Source of the DNA: Glandiceps talaboti
Lineage: Eukaryota; Hemichordata; Enteropneusta; Spengelidae
Direction of reading: 5' to 3'
Assembly (NCBI RefSeq): GCF_964340395.1
Contig: NC_135558.1
Location: 10,001-74,000, forward strand
DNA: 64,000 nucleotides
The notes below the pieces were generated by a model. The model had not been told where the DNA came from and did not search any database. It saw nothing but the letters and a program-made list of their open reading frames with translations. Each line of letters begins with the position of its first letter. Position 1 is the stretch's first letter. The translations under genes were made by a program, and so were the position numbers. This document shows positions 49,101 through 61,579 of the stretch, piece after piece.

Positions 49101-49560
49101 AGACTTATAACATCTCATTCTTTTGAATTAAGTCTACGCATCGAACACTCTTCTCTCCAGCAAGACACTCATATAAATAAATATAATTATAAATATACAA
49201 CATGGATTGGAAGTTAATGCTGGTTCATTTCCATGTGATTGTACCTGATGTGGTACATGTCGTTTTATTATTAATAATAATCATATTTTGGCCCAAGGAA
49301 CAGTGTGGTTGTAACGAGACGATTTACTTCTTTCGGTGCGTAGCTAAGTGTATTGCAATATATGCCAGAAATGTGGGTTTTTTTGTAATATAGGTTCGAC
49401 TGTACGTCGTCTTGGTGATCTTTTCGTGGAACATCTCCGTCTTACTAGTTAAACAATTGTAGGGTTCTTTTTGGTGTGTGTGACTTTGAAATCTTTTCGC
49501 GCGTGATTTAACCGTTTAAAAGAACTTGTGGTATGTCGTTCTATTCCATATCATTTAGAT
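49101..49560. other. Intergenic, no gene seen
   Basis: AT-rich sequence without a supportable reading frame. It lies between the Penelope-like remnant and a long (TA)n tract. Confidence 0.4.
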
Positions 49561-49568
49561 ATACAGTC

Positions 49569-49693
<125 letters not shown>

Positions 49694-49804
49694 GATCGCC
49701 GAGGAAGCATGAAACTCTGATTAACAACTGATGCATCCATATTCTTTTAAATTATATATATATATAATTTAAATTTAACTACGGACAAATCTTACCACTG
49801 ACTT

Positions 49805-49926
<122 letters not shown>

Positions 49927-49929
49927 GTG

Positions 49930-50600
49930 TATTATATAGTATATACTTAACATTAGGAGTTTCTCGCTTCTGTGGTCATGAGATGGCTAGATCAGTTTGA
50001 TAAGGTCAAACCTTAAGACCGAATTATAGTCATCTGATGACCACAGTGGTATTAAGTATATTATGCTCTGCTAATATTGCATTGAGCAGTGTTCTCTGTT
50101 ATTATTATTATTTATACACATTCCAAGCAGGTCGAATGTTAACATTTAAAGAATTGATGGGATATCCCTTGTGAAACTGAACGCTCCATGACAACGGTTG
50201 AAAACTCTATGGCTTGTTAAATGGTCATAAAATAAAGCGGTAATTTATCTATTTTTAATTCAAACAACAATTTCAGTTCGCATAGCTATGGATGCGATTA
50301 TTGAATGTGTATGCTATGTAGGTATAGAATAGTGACCATACTATTGACAACACAGCTGTGTGTGTTCTCAGTTTTCGATCAATAATTGCAAAATATTGAT
50401 TTCGTTTTGGACCACGTTGCACTTTCGTAGAAAAGCAGAAGCTTGAATAGACAAATCCTCACTTTTGGAGAAAGACGGGTTATATCTCACAGTTTGGAGA
50501 AGATACTCTGTTGCAGGGATACATTTTATGAGACACTGGAGTAGACATTTTTCAGCGACGACATTTTCACAAAAACGACGCTGTTACTTTCAATCCGAAG
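49930..50600. promoter_or_regulatory. Upstream region of the GT31 gene
   Basis: No other gene is apparent. ctgtggtcatgagatg near 49970 and catctgatgaccacag near 50031, with outer tatacttaa/ttaagtata, form an imperfect inverted repeat. An acceptor-like tttcag at 50271-50276 might begin the 5' UTR exon. No TATA box is convincing. Confidence 0.3.
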
Positions 50601-50603
50601 AAA

Positions 50604-51902
50604 ATGAGTCTTGTTGGTGTATTGTTGACGGACCCTACTGCTGTTTTCATGACACGTCGTGGAAAACCAACCTTTCTCTTGTACATAATTGGTTGCGTAG
50701 CAACCATCATCTTTATCTATTACATCATGTTTCACGATGGACGTGAGAAGGACTCGCTACCCTGGTCGCTTGACAGAGTAAATCCAAAATTTGACACTAA
50801 GGATTCGAAATCGGAAAGAAAGAAGCTTATAATTGGGAAACAGGTAGTTCAAAACGATGTGCTACACGATTGGAAGTTGGACATTGATGACGATTACTTG
50901 GCAATCCAAGAACATAACAAAAAACACCCTGAAGAACCTCCAATCGTTCCTGTCTTCAACCCGAATAAGCATTTAGATCTACTAAAGAAAAGCCATGAAG
51001 GAAATGTTATACAAGAAAAGCCAAAACCAAAAGAATTCCCTGTTAAACTTCGCCATAGTCCGTATTATTTTGATTGCAAAGAACATCGCCTTCATACCCT
51101 AGTGCTTATACAAAGTCAACCTGATAACGTTGCTCTGAGACGGGCTATAAGACGCACATGGGGTTCACCTGGGAATATGGAAATATATTCTAAGAAGGAT
51201 CCTAATAGATGGAAGATTGTATTCGTTATGGGGAGTTCATACGAAGATATTATTGCACAAGATATCGCTATGGAGGCACAGAAGTACGGGGACATCCTGC
51301 TAGGAGATTTCAAAGACCTAGAATCTGAAGAAACCAGAAAAACAATGTTAGGTTTTATGTGGGCCTCAGATGAAATATCAAAAATGAACTGCAAACCAAA
51401 ATTCGTATTAAAGACAAACGACAACATTTTCGTTAATATGCCTATACTTGAACGTTGGTTGGAAAACAATATCGAGGAATCGAACGACATCTACATGGGG
51501 AAATTACTACGGGATGATATGCCAATCAGAGATGAGGATAGTGTTCACTTTGTGCCATACGAGGATTTCGATAGAGATGATTTCCCCGATCTAATACAAG
51601 GACCTGTATATCTGCTTTCCTACAATGTTGTACAAGATATGGTAGCATTGTTTAATAGTGTTCCTCCTATAGCCATGGATGATTGCTACGTGGGAATACT
51701 AGCAGAGGTTTTAAGCGTTAAACCTTTGAATAACGATCGTTTTGTTATGGTTCACAAACCATCAAATGTGTGCCATTATAAATCTATGTTTTTTATGTAT
51801 GACGTCACTGCAACAGCCCATATGCACGTATTTAAGGTTGTGGAGCGAGCCTATAAGGATAAAGAATGTATGGCGGTAGAAACAAAAAATGATTTGAAAT
51901 AA
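50604..51902 (+). CDS. GT31 (beta-1,3-galactosyltransferase-like) type II membrane protein, DxD degenerate
   Basis: Single uninterrupted frame of 432 aa. Residues 24-43 are a hydrophobic signal anchor after a short basic TRRGK tail, the usual Golgi type II layout; a stem with many charged residues follows to about 160. GT31 hallmarks follow: RRAIRRTWG (179-187), the KIVFVMG strand (204-210), KYGDILLGDFKD (227-238), KTNDNIFVN (270-278) and DDCYVG (359-364). Members normally have a DxD-type KTDDDxF metal and UDP-sugar binding motif; here it is NDN, so two of three acidic residues are replaced. The usual FxYPxYxxGxGYVxS block is also weak (DDFPDLIQGPVYLLS). The fold is therefore clear, but activity is uncertain. 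The ATG at 50604 is used; Met16 just before the basic tail is an alternative. AATAAA at 52670-52675 is a candidate polyadenylation signal. Confidence 0.88.
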   Translation: MSLVGVLLTDPTAVFMTRRGKPTFLLYIIGCVATIIFIYYIMFHDGREKDSLPWSLDRVNPKFDTKDSKSERKKLIIGKQVVQNDVLHDWKLDIDDDYLAIQEHNKKHPEEPPIVPVFNPNKHLDLLKKSHEGNVIQEKPKPKEFPVKLRHSPYYFDCKEHRLHTLVLIQSQPDNVALRRAIRRTWGSPGNMEIYSKKDPNRWKIVFVMGSSYEDIIAQDIAMEAQKYGDILLGDFKDLESEETRKTMLGFMWASDEISKMNCKPKFVLKTNDNIFVNMPILERWLENNIEESNDIYMGKLLRDDMPIRDEDSVHFVPYEDFDRDDFPDLIQGPVYLLSYNVVQDMVALFNSVPPIAMDDCYVGILAEVLSVKPLNNDRFVMVHKPSNVCHYKSMFFMYDVTATAHMHVFKVVERAYKDKECMAVETKNDLK

Positions 51903-54300
51903 GCTTACGACTTATGATGGCGATCGTGCTTGCAAATACATTTCAATCCATTGTTATGAATTTGGTATAGAACATAGGCTAGAAATCAGGGTAAAGCAGT
52001 ATCATGGTTCAGTATATGTACAGTTACCGGCGATTATTGTGAATGACATAAATTACCTACTATAGTAATGAAATCTTTCCTACGAAATATTTATTCGTTA
52101 TTTCTTGTATTGTAGTTACTGTTGTCGTAAGTGTGGTAGGCCATAAAGATTGACCAAACAAGATTGTGAACTTTAACAATCGTAGATGCACGTGTGATCA
52201 CTTTAATTTAAGTTTTATGCTTTGCATTTTGTATGTATGTATGTATGTATGTATGTATGTATGTATGTATGTATGTGTGTATGTATGTGTGTATGCATGC
52301 ATACCAGCTGGCTGTATAGCACATATGTTCTTTATTATGGTAGATATATGTACTAAATGTTATGGAATTTGAATATATATTCTTTAGATATAGCTTAATC
52401 ACAGAAAATCATTAACTTTGCAAATTACTCATTAAAACTAAACACTATACCAACAAACTTTAAAGGATATGTGTACGTGTGCTTTGTTGTGGTTGTTGTT
52501 TGTGCCAAATTATATTGATTTTGAAGCTTACATTCTTAAAGTGGCCATGTGGATGGGGATTTGGTATTTATTTTGGATGTTTCGTTTATAAAACAATTTC
52601 ATCATGGCTTCCTACTTGAAAAAAATCAATGTGAAATCGTTGTTTGAATCCAATACATGACAAAAGATTAATAAATGTGTAAAGTATTTGTTATTGTAGG
52701 TATGTCAAGTTTACCAAGATCTATCAACAAATATTTTGACGTTACTGTCACTGTCGCATCCCTTAAATCTTAGTAACCAAGTCATACTAGAACATATGAT
52801 TACATAGTATACATAAAAGCTGACTATTAAAAGCATATTCAGAACGAAACGAACCGACGGACGATTGGAGGAACAACCCACATTCAAAATCAAAACGAGG
52901 CAAAATAATATAGAGGTGACTGAAATCAATATAGGGCGACATAGACTGACGGTAACACGCAGCTGTACAGTTTACATTGGTGCATTTGTTGATGATCATT
53001 GACGTAAAAACACCTTGCGACATCACCTTATTATCAACCATTGAATCCTACAGGTGGTTGAATTACCTCATAGCACTATAGTGGTCACCCCTACCACCAT
53101 CATAACCACCACTACCACAACAACAACAAATTTGTAATTACCTTGTCGTTCATGTTTGTCAGTGTTTTCATGTCTTTGTTTGTTTGATTGATCCTCCGTG
53201 ATCTGAACCCAGTCATAAAGCCATGTCTATTTCCCAAAAATCTATTTATCAAATTTACCCGTGTCGACATCATTTGCACTAGTAGTTACACTTTGTGTTA
53301 TTTTATCTGTTTAGAGTTTATATATGTTTAGAGTGTTTATATCTGTCATATATCTATCATTCTATTTGTACACATTCACGATGCCCGGTGTGAAAGAATG
53401 TCTGATTTTTCAGGAATAGTAAATCCCGCCTTAACAGCGCCCTCTAGTTGTGTCGGTCTGTGTGTGTGTAGCGTTAGCCGATGTAACAGAAAAAGAGGTC
53501 AGAAAAACAATGACAGACCATTGTTACACTCCACTTCACCTATTGTATTAGGGCATGAAACATTAGCTTATACTGACAATCACGTCACTTTGCATGTCTA
53601 TACACATTCTATTGATGTTACCCCTACATGAATAATTGATTCGATCTTCCAGGTGAAAAGGTGTAGTCTTGTGGCCTAGTTAGTGTTTTACCAACTCAAG
53701 TTACTGATTAACTTTTATAACAGTAACCCTGTAAGAAGCCAAGTATTTTACAACTAGTAATCATTCTTAGTTCAGAGGTGGACGTAGCATAAGGTACGTG
53801 CGTGTGTATTGAGGTGTGTTATGTGTTTGGTTTCACAGAGTGTGTAGACACGGGCGTATGGACAACTTGAACTTGTCATTTTGGTTCGCTGTGTCATTCA
53901 TACTCGTTTCTCATGGCCGACGCCTTGTCTTCATAGTTTTCCTATATAGTAATTTTCAAATTGTCGTATTCAACAGGTGGTTACAAGTACTAGTTCTGTA
54001 AACTTATGATTTAGGGGTGTATTTGACCATAGACTTTCGTGTAGGGTCTATGATTTGACAGAGTTGCAAAACGAATCAATGTGATCGTAAGAATGTTTCC
54101 CATAGCCAAAGGAATGTGACAGCCATTATTCATTTTCACAGACCATGAGACCGTATGTGGTGTCTCTGCCTTTTAGTCGAAAACTCCGAAATGTGATTCT
54201 GCTGATGTTTTTCAAAGTTTACTAAACTACTCGAGTGTGGAAGTTTAATAGTGTGCATGCACAGTGGGCGTTCTTTAATGAACACCAGAACGATATGGGT
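51903..54300. other. 3' UTR and intergenic, no further gene seen
   Basis: The first 770 bp are probably the GT31 3' UTR, with a (GTAT)n microsatellite at 52230-52290. Short reading frames further on have no recognisable domain, composition or splice support. A caccaccat-type tract near 53090-53130 is simple sequence. Confidence 0.5.
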
Positions 54301-54308
54301 AACGGATC

Positions 54309-54399
54309 AACTCGTCCCAATTTCAGCTTGTCCCACGTAACTCGTCCCATTTTCAACTCGCCCCAATTTCAACTTGCCCCATTTTCAACTCGCCCCAAC
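54309..54399 (-). repeat. Inverted array of the 15-bp gggcgagttgaaatt repeat
   Basis: Reads caactcgtcccaatttcag, acttgccccattttcaac and so on; on the minus strand these are copies of the unit at 54909-54979 and 17139-17201. With the array at 54909-54979 it makes a pair of inverted ends about 670 bp apart. Confidence 0.75.
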
Positions 54400-54908
54400 T
54401 CTTTACAACATAATTTGCCTGTACATATATGGAAATCGAAGCTAGTAGTACTCAGGTTGGAGGGTCTATGGTGTCTCGTATTCCACTAAACGAAGTACCA
54501 CTTGCGCTGTATGTACTACAATACTTACGTTAACCAATTGCATTAACTCAGGAGAGGAGACACGTCTCCAAAACCTACAGTACGCAGAAGTCGTAAGCGT
54601 ATAAGTCACAAATATTCTCCCTGGTTATTATCATTATTATTTGTGTTGTAAACATTAAGTCCTTATGCGAAAAGTGACATTTCATGACTGAGGAAAGTTA
54701 TAAACACCGTTGCCTATCTGTGCAAGTGTAAGTGCTTGATCTAGCAAACAAATCTAGCTAAAACCCACATGCATGCGACCACCACTTTCTGCTATGAAAT
54801 GCTATATTTGCTACGATTCGACTGGCAATGTATGTAAAATCATGTAATTTTTTCGGTCCCGTACTTCAAGTCCATGTATCGTTTAGATAAACATTTACTA
54901 GTGTTGTT

Positions 54909-54979
54909 GGGGCGAGTTGAAAATGGGGTGAGTTGAAATTGGGGCGAGTTGAAATGGGACGAGTTTGAAATTGGGACGA
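54909..54979 (+). repeat. Direct array of the 15-bp gggcgagttgaaatt repeat
   Basis: Four to five units in plus orientation, preceded by acatttactagtgttgttgg as at 17118-17137. It may be the right end of an element running from 54309 to 54979 whose termini are made of iterated short repeats. Confidence 0.75.
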
Positions 54980-54994
54980 AGTAAAGCGCAATCG

Positions 54995-55372
54995 ATCGGA
55001 ATTCAGTTGTAAATATTTGGCATTCCACAATGATCAGTTTTTGCTTTGAACCATGGAAGTATAACATATCGGAATGAATCGACCTAAATACTCGCACGCC
55101 ACAGAATAAGTACGACAGGAGCAGTGACTCATGACAAGCTAGACATGTAACGCAAGTGCAAGATCATCGTCAGTTTTGAATTTCAATATAATTATGTGGA
55201 ATAGTTACCGTTCTGGATGATTGCGATTCACTTTGAGTCACTGCTCCTGTCGTACTTATTCTGTGGTGTGCGAGTATTTAGGTCGATTCATTCCGATATG
55301 TGATATACTTCAATGGTTCAAAGCGAAAACTGATCATTGTGGAATGCCAAATATTTACAACTGAATTCCGAT
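54995..55372. mobile_element. Foldback element with 136-bp inverted arms
   Basis: The left arm 54995-55130 (atcggaattcagttgtaaat to gagcagtgactc) and the right arm 55235-55372 (gagtcactgctcctgtcg to acaactgaattccgat) are nearly perfect reverse complements around a spacer of about 104 bp. No open frame. No clear target-site duplication. It adjoins the 15-bp repeat array. Confidence 0.88.
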
Positions 55373-56016
55373 AATCTGTTCGTTCATAATAGTCACGCTC
55401 CAACGCATTCAAAACGTTGGCAAAAACATATTCTTCAGACTTCAAAATTTACCTTTAATAACGTCTACACTCGAATGTGAGCAGAATATCTCTACACTCG
55501 ACGTCGACAAGAATAATTGTAACCCAAATTCCACCGGGGAATGTTCATAGTCTTGTTGTCTTCTTACAAGGGGTTAAGGGGAATGTGAATTCGCGAAAAT
55601 TTAGTGGGATTTGATGATCTGATACAAAATGTTTATGGAATTACATATAATAAAGTTTAATTTCATTGAATGAAATATACGTATTCTCCTTAATTAGTAG
55701 CGCTACTTCAGATGTATGTCTCAATCTAATGGACTATACAGGCCCGGTATAAAGGTAGCCATAGCAAGGCAAACGCCCATACTTACATAATACCGTAATT
55801 CTAACACATCTACTACAATCTAACGACGTTACATAAGATCAAGGAATTGCCTCGAGAAGGTCAATCAGATAGTGAAGCTCATCATATATTTGCTGGTAAA
55901 TAATTTTGTAGTACAATCTAAGACCACCAGTCTGAGGTACAATTCAAAACAAAGTTAAGTATGTTTTTAAATAATTTTTTAGTGCAATTCAAACCACAAT
56001 TTATTTTTGTTCACAG
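55373..56016. promoter_or_regulatory. Upstream region or intron before the TRIM-NHL coding exon
   Basis: No gene seen. A good acceptor (tttatttttgttcacag, ending 56016) lies 26 bp before the TRIM ATG, so the transcript probably has an upstream non-coding exon that I cannot place. Confidence 0.4.
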
Positions 56017-56042
56017 ATTCAATATATAGAGAGAGGCAGGCC

Positions 56043-58343
56043 ATGGCATCGAACCAAACTCAAGTTTTGGAACAACTACTGCAATGTCCCGTATGTCAGA
56101 GAGCATTCACAAGACCTGTCATTCTACCATGTTTCCATTTATCCTGTCGGGGATGTGTAACCATTAAAAACGTCAAATGTGCAGTTTGTGACCAGACTTT
56201 CGATCTATCAGCAACGGACAGACCCCTTCCAAGTGCACACTTCATTGAACATTTGGTGAAAAGAGGAAGTAAGACACTTCAAACTAAAGTTTTCCGCCTA
56301 TGCCAAGAATGTGAGAGTCCGGCCGCACACCACTGCACCGACTGCAATCAGTTTCTATGTGAACGTTGCAAGAAAACGCACGAGAAAACAAAATCTCACG
56401 AGATTAAGACAGTCGAAGAATACAAACGAGAAAGTCGAAGTCCTATTCCATGCCCCTTACATCAAGATAATGATGTCGAATTCATGTGTAGTGTTTGCAA
56501 TGTCCCGATATGTATTGACTGTACCTCAACCTCCAAACATAAAGATCACGAACATGTCACCTTGGCAATGGGCATGGAGAGCATGATGAAATCAGACAAA
56601 AAATTGATTGATGATGTTTGGGTAAAAGTCGCAGAAATGGGTGAAAATTTGGAAATTTTAACAAATATCAAACGAGAACTTCAAGAAAGAAAGCATACGA
56701 ATTCAGAAGATATACGTGATCACGTGGATACGTATCTTAAGGCGGTCTGGGAAGCCGGGCAGCAGTTGATTGCAGAATCTAACAAAGCATTCGATAACAG
56801 TATATCTGTTTTATCATCAAAGATCAACGAAGGGGGTACGGTTCTTGAAGATCTGGAAGGTTTTACGAGGCTTGCTGAAGGCCTTTTCGAACCTGGCGAC
56901 AACGCTTCCCGCTTCTTTCTTGCACGACAGTGCAACGACCAGATGAGAAAATTGCTACAAAAAGACGTCAAAGTTGTAGCAGACGACATTGTCAAGACGG
57001 ATTTTGCAGTCAACGAAGATGCACTAATTTCTGTCTCCGACAATCTGTTAGGTTCTCTAGAGTATTCACTTGTTCCAGTCCCACGAGAATTAGAGAGTTT
57101 GATAACAGACACATATATGGCCACCGAGAAAGACTCTCCTTTGACAGAGTCGCCCGATGAGAATTCCGCGGTGGAATCCATGGCAACAGAAAAACAACCA
57201 ATAGCAGTTGACCAGCAGTTAGAAAACCTCGAAATTTCTGCCAACGTTTTAGCAAATGAAAACCACATTGAAGAAAAGGATAGAAATTTGACTGGAGATG
57301 GGGCAACAACTATAACTGATACAGAACGGGTTCAACAAGGCATTGAATCAAATATTATATTTGAAAGAATCCCTCGAGCGAATAATAATATTTCAATGAG
57401 GAGATCATTGGGTGCGCCTATCAAAATGGTCGAGGAGAAACAAGCCGCTAATGATCACAATTATTATCTTCCAACTGCTCGGGATCGAAATTCTGCCAAA
57501 CAGCAAGTCAGAGAAATCGAAGAAATGGGAGTTGTCGATGAATCTGCAGAATTTCTTGAACCCCATGGGATAGCTGTCGCTCCGAATCGACGAGTCGCCA
57601 TTGCCGATACTCGTAATTGCGAAATCAAACTCTTTGATGAGGACAGAAGCTTCATAAGGGCATTCAGAATTAAACGAAACATGTTTATTCCTGGTAAATT
57701 CTGTCCATTCGACGTAGCTTTTGTTGACAATGAAAGACTTGCTGTGACTGACTGCGAGAACAACTCGTTAGTGATCTGCAACCTTCTCGGGAAAATTTCC
57801 AAACGTATCGAAGATGCTGCGTTGAAGAAACCAAGAGGTGTCGTCGTCGATCAGCAGAGAAGGGTCCTAGTTGTGGACGGCCACAATCATCTTGTACGAG
57901 TGTACGAATTGGACAGTGGTGACAGAATCATGAGTTTCGGTTCTGACGACGGAGTCTCCGGAGGCAATCTCGCCGAACCGTGGTTTATTGCTGTCAACAG
58001 CTGCAATAATATACTGGTAAGCGACAGCAGAAAATCCTGCCTAATGGTGTACGACGAAGATGGTCACTTTCTACATCGTTCCTTCATAAAGTCGCGCCAT
58101 GGACAAATGCGTATTGATCCTTGCGGTATCTGCTGCGACGCCCGGGGTAATATCTGTATAACGCGATATGATGCAGGTGGTGTGTACGCATTTGGTCCTG
58201 ATAAAAGTTACATATTTGAGTTCGGTGAAAGTTGGCAGAGCTACTATGGAATAGCCGTCGACTGTCAGCCACCATGGACTGCCTACGTCACTGACAAAGT
58301 TGGGAATTCGGTGTATGTTTTTCAGAGAGTTGAAGAACCATAA
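56043..58343 (+). CDS. TRIM-NHL protein (RING, two B-boxes, coiled coil, NHL repeats)
   Basis: Single-exon coding frame of 766 aa, starting at an ATG in strong Kozak context (gccatgg). The RING finger at residues 15-49 has the full C3HC4 set (C15, C18, C30, H32, C35, C38, C46, C49), as expected of an E3 ubiquitin ligase. B-box 1 is about 87-119 and B-box 2 about 137-169, each with its Cys/His ligands. A helical coiled-coil region runs from about 178 to 310. A polar, probably disordered linker reaches about 500. About 505-765 holds six NHL-type blades (PHGIAVAPNRRVAIADT, PFDVAFVDNERLAVTDC, PRGVVVDQQRRVLVVDG, PWFIAVNSCNNILVSDS, PCGICCDARGNICITRY, YGIAVDCQPPWTAYVTD). Layout matches the TRIM2/TRIM3/TRIM71 group but without a visible filamin domain; lineage-expanded TRIM-NHL genes of marine invertebrates look like this, so I give no orthologue name. 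AATAAA at 58348-58353 follows the stop closely. Confidence 0.93.
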   Translation: MASNQTQVLEQLLQCPVCQRAFTRPVILPCFHLSCRGCVTIKNVKCAVCDQTFDLSATDRPLPSAHFIEHLVKRGSKTLQTKVFRLCQECESPAAHHCTDCNQFLCERCKKTHEKTKSHEIKTVEEYKRESRSPIPCPLHQDNDVEFMCSVCNVPICIDCTSTSKHKDHEHVTLAMGMESMMKSDKKLIDDVWVKVAEMGENLEILTNIKRELQERKHTNSEDIRDHVDTYLKAVWEAGQQLIAESNKAFDNSISVLSSKINEGGTVLEDLEGFTRLAEGLFEPGDNASRFFLARQCNDQMRKLLQKDVKVVADDIVKTDFAVNEDALISVSDNLLGSLEYSLVPVPRELESLITDTYMATEKDSPLTESPDENSAVESMATEKQPIAVDQQLENLEISANVLANENHIEEKDRNLTGDGATTITDTERVQQGIESNIIFERIPRANNNISMRRSLGAPIKMVEEKQAANDHNYYLPTARDRNSAKQQVREIEEMGVVDESAEFLEPHGIAVAPNRRVAIADTRNCEIKLFDEDRSFIRAFRIKRNMFIPGKFCPFDVAFVDNERLAVTDCENNSLVICNLLGKISKRIEDAALKKPRGVVVDQQRRVLVVDGHNHLVRVYELDSGDRIMSFGSDDGVSGGNLAEPWFIAVNSCNNILVSDSRKSCLMVYDEDGHFLHRSFIKSRHGQMRIDPCGICCDARGNICITRYDAGGVYAFGPDKSYIFEFGESWQSYYGIAVDCQPPWTAYVTDKVGNSVYVFQRVEEP

Positions 58344-59127
<784 letters not shown>

Positions 59128-59405
59128 GTATGTTGTGTACCGGCCCTACTCAGTTCAGTAACCCAAACACTCAAATATATATGTTGTGTACCCTACTCAG
59201 TTCAGTAACCCAAACACTCAAATATATATGTTATGTACCCTACTCAGTTCAGTAACCCAAACACTCAAATATATATGTTGTGTACCCTACTCAGTTCAGT
59301 AACCCAAACACTCAAATATATATGTTGTGTACCCTACACAGTTCAGTAACCCAAACACTCAAATATATATATTGTGTACCCTACTCAGTTCAGTAACCCA
59401 AACAA
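59128..59405. repeat. 47-bp tandem repeat, about five to six copies
   Basis: The unit is caaatatatatgttgtgtac, then cctactcagttcagtaaccc, then aaacact. The (TA)n tract on its left looks like an expansion of the atatat in one unit. Confidence 0.9.
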
Positions 59406-59446
59406 AATGATGGGGGAGACAAGTAACATTAGGTTAAGGGAAAACG

Positions 59447-59567
59447 TAGTCTAGGTCCAAACTGGACAGTGTATTACGTATTAAAAACTTCATTAAAGTG
59501 GAAGTGGAAAAGTGTAATGAAGATTTTTGATACGTAATGCACTGTCCTGTTTGAAACTAGACTAGGG
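59447..59567. repeat. Small foldback hairpin
   Basis: gtagtctaggtccaaactgg, acagtgtattacgtattaaa on the left pairs with tttgatacgtaatgcactgt, cctgtttgaaactagactag on the right around a loop of about 20 bp. Probably a short MITE. Confidence 0.75.
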
Positions 59568-59569
59568 AA

Positions 59570-61340
59570 ATCTGGGCCCAATATGTATGTTATGTACGCT
59601 AACCTGTCCTGTAACCCAAACAAAATAAAGGGGACAAGTAATACTGTGATAATGCATATTAGTAAAGGTTTCATTGTTGAAATGATTTAGAGGCAAAATA
59701 GTTATGACACATGCATTCTTCAGGTTTGTCGTGGAATTTTACCACCAACATCAGCCTGCTACACACAGTAAATTACACAACATAATAGGATATATGTCCT
59801 GCAATCAATCTATATGACATGGTTCATCATTTTGTCATTTTGCTCGGTGTCCTTCACAAAGCCAGATATATGCGGTTTTCGGAATTAATTTACGTATTGT
59901 TTAAGCGGAATGCGCCCCAAGGACAAATGGCAGGAAAACCTGGTGTTCGTGATATAAGTTATTTATTATCGTTTTTTAACACAATGGAACAGGTGACACC
60001 GAAAAATGATGAATATTGGATGTACTCTCGATGGATGGCTAGAAGATCGTAAGGTCATACCGCTGTCACAGCCTGTTAACGTTACACGTCATGGATTCTG
60101 AATAGACTTCAATTTCAAAACAATAGAAATATTTGAGACAAGATGTAGAGCTTACAATCATATTATATTTGAGATACATACCTATACAGCTAACCATGAT
60201 CGGGAACGCCTCAGCGTATTTATCACTATTTATATTCTAAATATTCTTCACGTTGTAAAGCTGATCAACTGTAATCAATGTCATTTTCATGTAACATCTG
60301 TTTTTGTACTTTTACCCCACATAGTTACAGCCACATAGTTAGAGCCGAAACCGTGGCATTAAAAAACTGTGTGCAGACGAATTTAAAAAAAATACTGTTT
60401 TACTAATAATTTACAAGAAATTAAGTTGTAATTGTGGTACATGTATATGGTGGGCCTACAATAAAGGAACGTATATGAGCAAACGTGTGTGCGTGTGTGT
60501 GTGCGTGTGTGTGCGTGCGTGCGTGCGTGTGTGTGTGTGTGTGTAATTTTGTATGCTGTTACTCGGTCACGTGACTCCGGTCTGTGCTGCTGTTAACGTG
60601 TAGCACCCGGCGATTTTTTTAACAAACAAGTTTGTGCTTTTAGCGATCAAGACCTCAAATATATGGATGAGCAGGTGCTTGACATGAAATTATCCCCGAA
60701 ATAGCGAGGAGTAAATGCATGATATCATGTAGACTATTTGCCATACACTTAATTAATGTTTATGTGCTAGGCTTGTATGACACATTTCGAATTAAATCAC
60801 AGCACATCATTGAAACTTCGAATTCTCTTGAACACGAGAACCCTATGTACGTCCTCTGTTAACAAAATGATTACTCCGTATTTGCATGGTCTACAGTCTT
60901 GTCGAATACACGTAAAACAGCATATAATTAGGCCTAACAAGAAAAATTGTGTGGTTCCGATTACACTCAATTTTAGAATAGGTGGGTAGATAGATTTGCT
61001 ATTTCATTTTTATTGATATATTCTTTTTCATGTGTGAGTGTCTATTTTCTAGTTACTTGTGTGTTCCGTTGTTTTCCATATAGTCTCTGTGTTATTGGTT
61101 TCTTCTCATCAGATGTACAGCCACTACAGATTGGAAGAACACTTTTATATTGTTTTTTTTAAGTTGAATGATGTCACTTTCCACTATTTGTTGCGAGATT
61201 TCACAATTTTCGCAATTTTATTATTTTTTTCTCGGGTCAGCGTGAAATACTCGTTCGGGTCGGGTAAACGGAACCAAACAATTTTTTTTATTAGGCCTTA
61301 TCATGAATATTATATTAATCCATTGTCAACTGAACCATCG
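59570..61340. other. Intergenic, no supported gene
   Basis: Contains a mixed (TG)n/(GCGT)n microsatellite at 60484-60544. Reading frames at 59819-60052 and 60777-60989 show no recognisable motif, signal peptide or splice context, and I do not call them. Confidence 0.45.
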
Positions 61341-61363
61341 TGTTACCTCGAGCTCACACTAGT

Positions 61364-61542
<179 letters not shown>

Positions 61543-61579
61543 TCTAAGTGTCTCAACATGGTGACTGTATTATTGTTAA

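Noticed and set aside
51116-51490. Antisense frame in the GT31 gene
   Set aside because: Shadow of the glycosyltransferase frame.
56720-57802. Antisense frames in the TRIM-NHL gene
   Set aside because: Overlap a clear RING/B-box/NHL coding frame, with no domain of their own.
59819-60052. 77-aa frame beginning MVHHFVILLG
   Set aside because: No recognisable motif, no splice or promoter context and no composition bias; it could be chance in unique sequence.
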